The notes under the pieces: generated by a model
Told to the model about the DNA's origin: nothing
The model's database searches: none
The model's input: only the letters and a program-made list of their open reading frames with translations
In this document: piece after piece, positions 33,414 through 38,168 of the stretch
Position numbering within the stretch: the first letter of the stretch is position 1
Layout of the letters: each line of letters begins with the position of its first letter
Origin: Nitrospirota bacterium
Lineage (GTDB): Bacteria; Nitrospirota; Thermodesulfovibrionia; Thermodesulfovibrionales; UBA1546
Assembly (NCBI GenBank): GCA_016208915.1
Contig: JACQXE010000019.1
Coordinates: 1-38,168 of the forward strand
Reading direction: 5' to 3'
Length of the DNA stretch: 38,168 bases
Made by a program: the position numbers and the translations under genes

Positions 33414-35330
33414 TTACTTCCCGAATTTTTCCTGCTTGTCAATGGTTATCTTTTCGAGGCTTTCTGATTCTTTTACGACATGAGGCGTGAGAAAAACAAG
33501 AAGGTTTGTCTTTTTCTTTGATATGCTTTTGTATTTGAAAAGCCATCCTAATAAAGGAATATCGCCTAACAAAGGCACCTTTGTAATATTTTCTTCATCC
33601 TTTTCCTGCATGAGGCCTCCGATAACAACAGTCTGTTTATCTTTGACTACAACAGACGTCTTTGTTGACCTTTTTGTGGTCGTTGGCCCCACGCTGATGA
33701 GGATATCAGTGCTTGCCCCCTGTTTTATGGAAGATATCTCCTGATATATATCGAGCTTCACATAATCACCTTCTGTTATCTGAGGGGTAATCTTGAGTGT
33801 GATGCCCACGTCTTTTCTTTCGATAGTGCTGAAGACAGAAAGCGTCCTTGTAGGGTCAGATTCTTTTTTGCTTATAAAAGGAACATTTTCGCCGACAACT
33901 ATCTCAGCTTCTTTATTGTCTGACGTAAGTATCTGCGGCGTTGAAAGCACATTTATTGCGCCCTCAAAATCGCTGAGGCTGAATATTGCAGCAAAACCGG
34001 GAACAGTAATGTTAGAGGTTGTTCCGCTTGTATTTGTTACAGGCACTGACAGAAAGTTCCCCATGCCGCCTATTGTCAGGCCTGTGAGCCCGCTTATTAT
34101 TGACTGAATAGCGCTGTTATCAATAGTGCCTACACCGCCTATAAGCACTGGCTCGTTTTCATGTCTTGCTATTCCTCTCCACTTTGTGCCTATATCCTTT
34201 AATTTGTCTATGGATGCTTCAACAATCATTGCCTCAACAAACACCTGCCTTCTTCGCCTGTCGAGTTGTTTTATAACCTGAAGAAGGTTCTGATAATCTC
34301 CTGGGGAGGCTACCATCACAAGCGAATTAGTTGCCTTATCAGGCGTAATTGTTATCCCGCCTGTTTCAAACGGGGTTGTCCCGGATGCTGGCTGCTTTGT
34401 CGTCTGAATCCCCCTTATAATTCCTTCCAATACTTTTGCAAGGTCTGTCGCATCTGCATTCTCAAGAAAATATACATTTATCCTGCCCTGCGCTTCAGGC
34501 GAGGGTACATCCAGTAAAGTAATAAGCCCTTTCATTGATTCCCTTCCGCTCTTGTCTCCGAAGAGAATTACAGCATTAAGCCTCTGGTCCGCCACTGCCT
34601 TTGCTTCTTCAACAGGCTGTGGCGCTGGCTTAGTCTTTCTGTTTAGTCCTTCATTTAATATCTTTGCTGTTGAATCCGCACTCGAATATTTCAGTAAGAC
34701 TATTTCAGGTCCTTCCTTCATTACAGGCTGGTCTATGCTTTCCACCAGAGAGAGTATCTTTTCTATGTTCAACCCTGAATCTATTAAAAGCAGGAGGTTG
34801 CCGGGTCCGAAAGCAGATATGTGCCCGTCCCTTGATATTACAGGCTGTAGAAATCTCAGTGCATCATCCGAAGATATATACCTGAGGGAAATCAACCTTG
34901 CTATATAACTCTCATTAACAGGCAGCCTGTCTGTTGTGACCTTCATTCCGCGCTGCTTTGCCTCGCCTGCAGGTATGATCTTATAGGCGTCAGTGCCTGA
35001 GGGTATGACTGTGAATCCTTTCAGTTCAAGAACTGATGTGAAAAGGTTAAATGCATCTTCAATAGATAGTTTTGAGGGCGCTATAATAGTAATCTTCCCT
35101 TTCAGTCTCTCGTCAAATATAAAGTTCTTGCCTGTGATGTCGCTTATGAATTTGGTCACAACTATAAGGTCAACTTCAACGAAATTGAATGTAACCTTTT
35201 CGGCTTTCTTTGTTTCAGCAAAAGAAACATTTACCAAAAAGGATGAAGGATGAAGGATGAGGGATGAAATCAATATAAAAAGGATAAGTGATACAGGATG
35301 AGCGATGGAAAAGAATTTTTTTCTGTTCAT
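33414..35330 (-). CDS. gspD: Type II secretion outer membrane secretin GspD
   Basis: This 638-residue secretin starts at ATG 35330 (a TTG at 35345 adds five residues). The leader (about 1-38) ends SFA and holds ILHPSSF, translated from a GGATGAAGGATGA-type tandem repeat (35241-35268). N0 begins VTFNFVEVDLIVVTKFISDITGKNF; N1 to N3 repeats follow (VLLKYSSADSTAKILNEGL; INVYFLENADATDLAKVLEGI). The secretin domain has VFVEAMIVEAS, VPFISKKES, VGITLKITPQITEGD, KDKQTVVIGGLM and KVPLLGDIPLLGWLFK. It forms the outer-membrane channel. A C-terminal S-domain is not obvious. Confidence 0.95.
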   Translation of the reverse strand: MNRKKFFSIAHPVSLILFILISSLILHPSSFLVNVSFAETKKAEKVTFNFVEVDLIVVTKFISDITGKNFIFDERLKGKITIIAPSKLSIEDAFNLFTSVLELKGFTVIPSGTDAYKIIPAGEAKQRGMKVTTDRLPVNESYIARLISLRYISSDDALRFLQPVISRDGHISAFGPGNLLLLIDSGLNIEKILSLVESIDQPVMKEGPEIVLLKYSSADSTAKILNEGLNRKTKPAPQPVEEAKAVADQRLNAVILFGDKSGRESMKGLITLLDVPSPEAQGRINVYFLENADATDLAKVLEGIIRGIQTTKQPASGTTPFETGGITITPDKATNSLVMVASPGDYQNLLQVIKQLDRRRRQVFVEAMIVEASIDKLKDIGTKWRGIARHENEPVLIGGVGTIDNSAIQSIISGLTGLTIGGMGNFLSVPVTNTSGTTSNITVPGFAAIFSLSDFEGAINVLSTPQILTSDNKEAEIVVGENVPFISKKESDPTRTLSVFSTIERKDVGITLKITPQITEGDYVKLDIYQEISSIKQGASTDILISVGPTTTKRSTKTSVVVKDKQTVVIGGLMQEKDEENITKVPLLGDIPLLGWLFKYKSISKKKTNLLVFLTPHVVKESESLEKITIDKQEKFGK

Positions 35331-35453
35331 CTTATCTATTCCCAACCTTTCTGATTATAGATGTGAAAATTGTTATTAACTTGTTTGTCTCAGAAAGCAA
35401 CAAAAAACTATGGTCTATTCTATCATCAAACAAAAGTTCAAGCCAGTAACCAG

Positions 35454-36317
35454 TTATTTAATCTGATACGTCATTGTCATCCTTGAGCCGCTTCGTATGA
35501 TATCGAGCTGGACCCTGTCCATTCCCTTAAGCGCTGTGAATGCCTGAAGCGCAGTCTCTGGATTAGAGATATTATACTCATTTATCCTCAGGAGTACATC
35601 TCCATTCTGGAGCCCGATGCTCTGGTATATCCCTCCTGATCTTACCTCTCTGAGCACAAATCCTTCCTGAGCGCCATCAGTGACATTTGGCAAAAGCCTT
35701 GCATCAGTCATAATCTGATTAGGATTTGCAAGGGCCTGCTGGAGCCGCTGACCATCAATTATATAAGATGTATCTGCCGTCTTTCTGGCGAATCTGTCGC
35801 TCGGGACAGATTCAGGTTTTGCACCTGATATATGTGTCTCTTTAACAGTAATTATGTCTGCTATCTGAATCTCTCTTGTTTTTCCCTTGTCTTCCAAGAT
35901 GACTCTGTCTTTTTCAACCTTTTGCAGTCTGCCAAGCCCGAAAACAGCATCGCCGGTCTTGAATATTTCCTGCATATTATTCTTATCAGCAAAGATTGCG
36001 TATGCAAATTTTCTGTTTCCTGACACAGTCCCTATAAGCTTTACATCAATGATCGCAGGGGCTATATCTGTTTTTGAGCTTAATTGAGATAATTCTCCTG
36101 CATCAAATCCAAAGGGATTCTTCCTGAGGATTGGGCTGTACTCCATAAACTCTTTTTTCTGTGAAATCCTCTGCTGTGCGGCCGGATTTTGTGTTATTTT
36201 TTTAGGAGGCGCTGTATAAAATACAGCTATTTCCCTTATGAGCAGCAAAAATAATCCTATTATAAGCAAGACAAGGACGATGTTTATGAGAGATATTGTT
36301 TTTTTCCCAATAAGCAT
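35454..36317 (-). CDS. gspC: Type II secretion coupling protein GspC
   Basis: This 287-residue inner membrane protein starts MLIGKKTISLINIVLVLLIIGLFLLLIREIAVFYTAPP with one membrane helix (about 11-27). The periplasmic homology region (about 70-155) has VDVKLIGTVSGNRKFAYAIFADKN and VGLGRLQ-type strands, KTREIQIADIITVKE. A C-terminal PDZ-like domain (about 200-287) has EGFVLREVRSGGIYQSIGLQNGDVLLRINEYNISN and GMDRVQLDIIRSG. GspC links the secretin to the inner platform. It heads gspC-D-E-F. A decayed copy of its first codons and upstream DNA lies at 37814-37880. Confidence 0.9.
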   Translation of the reverse strand: MLIGKKTISLINIVLVLLIIGLFLLLIREIAVFYTAPPKKITQNPAAQQRISQKKEFMEYSPILRKNPFGFDAGELSQLSSKTDIAPAIIDVKLIGTVSGNRKFAYAIFADKNNMQEIFKTGDAVFGLGRLQKVEKDRVILEDKGKTREIQIADIITVKETHISGAKPESVPSDRFARKTADTSYIIDGQRLQQALANPNQIMTDARLLPNVTDGAQEGFVLREVRSGGIYQSIGLQNGDVLLRINEYNISNPETALQAFTALKGMDRVQLDIIRSGSRMTMTYQIK

Positions 36318-36466
36318 TTATAAAAACCTTCAGCCCTATTTTAGCAGATTGGCAAGATAATGGTGCAGAGAAATGCGAAATAAAAAACCTGTTATTTCTG
36401 GGGCGGGTTTCTAATAAAGACTGATTCCTTCCCCTTTTCCTACTGCCTTAACTGATAAAGCGCCAT

Positions 36467-36685
36467 TTACGCAGCTTTTGTGAATATAAGGTTTTCTGTG
36501 GAAAGGTTAAAGATGTCTTCGAGGCTATACCTTTCAGTTGCCCCAATTATTTCAAGTCCGATTATACGGCCTTCAGAATCAAGATCAATATTAATTCCTT
36601 CTTCGATCTCACGTGTGTGAGAAACTTTTTTTTCCTGTATTCTTATATATAATGCGTCTACTTCTTTATCATATTCGATCTTCAT
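36467..36685 (-). CDS. DUF2283 family protein (putative antitoxin)
   Basis: This 72-residue protein starts MKIEYDKEVDALYIRIQEKKVSHTREIEEGINIDLDSEGRIIGLEIIGA, the DUF2283 pattern of short strands ending in an EIIGA motif, followed by a helix. DUF2283 genes very often follow DUF4258 genes and are considered candidate antitoxins, although few have been tested. It lies eight bases after the DUF4258 gene on the same strand. An AGGAGG-like site precedes the ATG. The role is inferred from gene pairing. Confidence 0.85.
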   Translation of the reverse strand: MKIEYDKEVDALYIRIQEKKVSHTREIEEGINIDLDSEGRIIGLEIIGATERYSLEDIFNLSTENLIFTKAA

Positions 36686-36693
36686 AATACCTC

Positions 36694-36915
36694 CTATTTG
36701 TTCTTATCAATAGCAGTGATAATTATTATCCTGTTTTCATCCTGCGTATAAGTCACCTTAAGAAGCTTTTCTCCAATATGCCTAAATGCATTTTTCCTGC
36801 CTCGTATGGAATCCACGACTTTTTCAGGATTAGATATTGTAGTTTTTACCTCCGCTTCATCAATTTCACGCCATTTCATCTGTCGCCTTGCATGTCTGCT
36901 AAAATGGATTTCCAT
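36694..36915 (-). CDS. DUF4258 family protein (putative RelE-fold toxin)
   Basis: This 73-residue protein starts MEIHFSRHARRQMKWREIDEAEVKTTISNPEKVVDSIRGRKNAF, the DUF4258 pattern (F-S-x-H-A-x-x-x-M-x-x-R-x-I) of small RelE-like proteins, and ends with LLKVTYTQDENRIIIITAI. It precedes a DUF2283 gene by eight bases, an arrangement seen often in genomes and suggestive of a toxin-antitoxin pair. Toxic activity has not been shown for this sequence. An AT-rich region with no clear promoter is upstream. Confidence 0.82.
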   Translation of the reverse strand: MEIHFSRHARRQMKWREIDEAEVKTTISNPEKVVDSIRGRKNAFRHIGEKLLKVTYTQDENRIIIITAIDKNK

Positions 36916-37011
36916 TTCATTCCGTTCATTAAATCTATATGAATTAACAAAAATAACAATTAGTAATAAAGTAAGTCAAGGATTATGTTTCATGTAGGCA
37001 AAAAAGACAAT

Positions 37012-37042
37012 AAAAAGGGAGGGCTGAATCAGCCCTCCCTTA
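37012..37042 (-). terminator. Rho-independent terminator (minus strand)
   Basis: A perfect 11-bp inverted repeat, GGGAGGGCTGA (37017-37027) and TCAGCCCTCCC (37029-37039), is followed on the minus strand by TTTTTA. It lies 28 bases after the stop codon of the truncated CARDB gene and should terminate its transcription before the DUF4258 pair. Confidence 0.8.
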
Positions 37043-37069
37043 AGAATCTCGCCAAAAGCAAATGTCCTT

Positions 37070-37190
37070 TTAATTTATCGTTATTGCCTTAGACTTTGTA
37101 TTATTCGTTTCACTTGTCTCAGAAACCACTCCATTAGCATCTGATACTGCAATAATGTAATAGGCGCCAGGCGTTATTCCAGATGAACAA
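37070..37190 (-). pseudogene. C-terminal fragment of a CARDB/Ig-like protein
   Basis: The minus-strand frame SGITPGAYYIIAVSDANGVV...ETNNTKSKAITIN ends at TAA (37072-37070). It matches the last strands of CARDB-type extracellular domains (x-G-x-Y-Y-I-x-A-x-A-D-x-x-x-x-V-x-E-x-x-E-x-N-N). No start codon or upstream domain is present: the upstream DNA is the parE-like toxin gene, which ends inside the fragment in another frame. The gene was therefore truncated, probably when the toxin-antitoxin pair was inserted. A terminator survives downstream. Confidence 0.65.
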
Positions 37191-37488
37191 GAATTTTTAA
37201 GTATCTCTCAATCTCCATTGCATTATGAAAAACACCCAAAATATCAATTAATTCTTTACTTCTTATGAGATAAGCAATACGATAATGCCCAAATAATAGT
37301 ATTCTTATATCCCCTTCTGGTTCCGACCTATACTTATATCCAATTTCAGGAAAATCTTTCAAAATCTGTGCCTTTTTATAAATCCCGGTCGTAACCCGTT
37401 GTGCTGCATTCTTTTTGTCTTGGGCAATATAGCCATAAATATCTTTAAGCCACTTTTCTGCCTCTGATGTCCATCTTGTTTTTGCCAT
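37174..37488 (-). CDS. ParE/RelE-fold toxin
   Basis: This 104-residue protein begins MAKTRWTSEAEKWLKDIYGYIAQDKKNAAQRVTTGIYKKAQIL, and has PEIGYKYRSEPEGDIRILLFGHYRIAYLIR and VDILGVFHNAMEI-like final strand. This is the usual RelE/ParE superfamily layout (two helices, then a beta-sheet with an R-x-x-L-x-G-x-Y-R-I-x-Y core). It follows an antitoxin gene with an out-of-frame overlap of 130 bases. Its last ten codons overlap the truncated CARDB fragment. Whether the target is gyrase or mRNA cannot be decided. Confidence 0.85.
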   Translation of the reverse strand: MAKTRWTSEAEKWLKDIYGYIAQDKKNAAQRVTTGIYKKAQILKDFPEIGYKYRSEPEGDIRILLFGHYRIAYLIRSKELIDILGVFHNAMEIERYLKILVHLE

Positions 37489-37661
37489 GAACGAATGCGC
37501 TGCTCCATTTCCTCATTGATGATAACCCTGCCTTTTCGTGAATCTTCTAATCCCCGCTCAACCATTCGCTCAAATGCAAGTTCACGCATTATTTCTTCAT
37601 ATGACGCGTCTTCAGGTTGTTCTTGAATAATTTTTGTCATCACCTCTTTTGCAATAACCAT
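37359..37661 (-). CDS. Antitoxin partner of the ParE/RelE-like toxin
   Basis: This 100-residue frame begins MVIAKEVMTKIIQEQPEDASYEEIMRELAFERMVERGLEDSRKG and RVIINEEMEQRIRSWQK, the pattern of a common small antitoxin family paired with ParE/RelE-type toxins. Family members usually end soon after the E-E-M-x-x-R-I-x-x-W segment, at about residue 60. Here the frame runs on another 40 residues across the toxin gene, so the stop may have been lost or the extra residues may be frame noise. AAAGGAGG lies six bases before the ATG, and an AT-rich TATAAAAT region is upstream. Confidence 0.75.
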   Translation of the reverse strand: MVIAKEVMTKIIQEQPEDASYEEIMRELAFERMVERGLEDSRKGRVIINEEMEQRIRSWQKQDGHQRQKSGLKIFMAILPKTKRMQHNGLRPGFIKRHRF

Positions 37662-37813
37662 AACTTTCCTCCTTTATATTTTATATATATTTTAACAAAT
37701 TAATATGACTTCCTTCTTAAAAATTTCTGCATGGAAGGGTGATGTATATCTATTAATCTATCCTACCTCAGTTACCTAATTACTGAGCATGAACAACAGG
37801 TCTATTTTTCTCC

Positions 37814-37880
37814 ACGATATTTATCATGGAAATTATTTTTTCCCAATAAGCATTCACAAAAATCTTCAGCCCTATTTTAG
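37814..37880 (-). pseudogene. Decayed duplicate of the gspC start and upstream DNA
   Basis: These 67 bases align with 36277-36344 at about 58 of 68 positions. On the minus strand they spell ATG CTT ATT GGG AAA AAA (MLIGKK, as in gspC). A one-base loss in the A run then gives TAA at once. The rest of gspC is missing. It lies just before the IS256-like element, about 1.5 kb from the intact gene. Confidence 0.75.
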
Positions 37881-37907
37881 ACAATGTTCCTTTAGTTATT
37901 GAAGTAG

Positions 37908-37963
37908 GAAGCGACCTCGATTAAACTATTTCATCCAAAAACTTATTTAAAGGAGGTCGCTTC
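37908..37963 (+). promoter_or_regulatory. Hairpin sequestering the transposase ribosome site
   Basis: GAAGCGACCTC (37908-37918) pairs perfectly with GAGGTCGCTTC (37953-37963) around a 34-base loop. The second arm contains the AGGAGG ribosome site and ends just before the ATG at 37965. In a transcript that reads through from outside, the site would be hidden; initiating inside the loop or past the first arm would leave it open. This resembles fold-back inhibition in other IS elements. Confidence 0.6.
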
Positions 37964-37964
37964 T

Positions 37965-38168
37965 ATGAGTAAAAGATACCGTAAGATGGCAAAAAAGGCA
38001 AATGGAAAGATAAGGGAGATAAAGGAGGGGCAGGTCATATTGGAGATGCCTCTACCTATAGCTGATGTATTAGCAGGCATACCTGAGGCAGTTGAGGGAT
38101 TATCACAGGAGGTAGGTCTAATGCTTGTGTCGGCTGTGATTAAGGCTGAGTGCGAGCAGATAGCAGGC
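37965..38168 (+). mobile_element. IS256/mutator-like transposase, N-terminal part (cut by window edge)
   Basis: The frame is open to the right edge, 68 residues: MSKRYRKMAKKANGKIREIK, then VILEMPLPIADVLAGIPEAVEGLSQEVGLMLVSAVIKAECEQIAG. The amphipathic segment with L-P-L-x-x-x-L-x-G-x-x-E-A-V-x-x-L-x-x-E-x-G-L and the following A-V-I-x-A-E-x-E pattern resembles the N-terminus of IS256 (mutator) transposases. The DDE catalytic domain is outside the window, so the family is probable, not certain. GGAGG precedes the ATG within a hairpin. Confidence 0.6.

Overview
The window reads as a chromosomal segment of a moderate-GC, Gram-negative, probably anaerobic bacterium. The gene complement (PPi-type phosphofructokinase beside a divergent phosphoglycerate kinase, an 11-haem membrane-anchored cytochrome c, paired M16 peptidases, a short gspCDEF cluster, RicT/PSP1, S-adenosylhomocysteine deaminase, bactofilin) and the load of short palindromic repeats suggest a Nitrospirota (Thermodesulfovibrionia-like) or related deep-branching lineage. 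That placement is inference from gene style; no 16S gene or phylogeny is available.

Layout. 1-2768: tail of an IS110-type transposase at the edge, then a minus-strand operon DUF72-recN-KorD-like ferredoxin. 2754-5358: sigma70-like promoter, divergent pgk and PPi-pfk. 5670-7620 (minus): a DgkA-PAP2 fusion and a secreted Ig-like/PxKF protein. 7701-10830 (plus): promoter, ribH, nusB, a phosphoesterase and purB. 10914-13088: ytxH (minus) and polX (plus). 13092-14435 (minus): a BrnT toxin-antitoxin module and a small secreted protein, each ending in an attC-like hairpin, which looks like a two-cassette integron array without an integrase. 14674-21083 (plus): active/inactive M16 pair, holB, ricT, metG. 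21168-24647: accessory block with an orphan nuclease-like protein, a protein of unknown family, a HEAT-like protein, a frameshifted membrane-protein gene and vapBC. 24660-29687: SAH deaminase, the multihaem cytochrome (minus), purM, M23 peptidase and bactofilin. 29914-36317 (minus): Slp lipoprotein and gspF, gspE, gspD, gspC. 36467-37964: two more toxin-antitoxin-like pairs, a truncated CARDB gene, a decayed copy of the gspC start, and then the start of an IS256-like transposase.

Three observations stand out. (1) Two attC-like sites at the 3' ends of consecutive minus-strand genes (13092-13157, 13838-13902) share the R box, unpaired spacer, L box and one extrahelical base in the same arm. (2) A MITE-like palindromic family with about 16-bp termini, consensus AGRCAGGATATAGTAT, occurs four times (5371, 10841, 29749, 31757), three times between convergent genes. 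(3) Common intergenic repeats appear to have entered coding sequence without breaking frame in metG, gspE, gspD, holB and the second M16 gene, producing inserts or leader peptides, comparable in kind to the protein-coding palindromic elements known from Rickettsia.

Four toxin-antitoxin-like modules (brnT-type, vapBC, DUF4258/DUF2283, parE-type) sit in the accessory parts. No tRNA, rRNA, CRISPR array or prophage was recognised.
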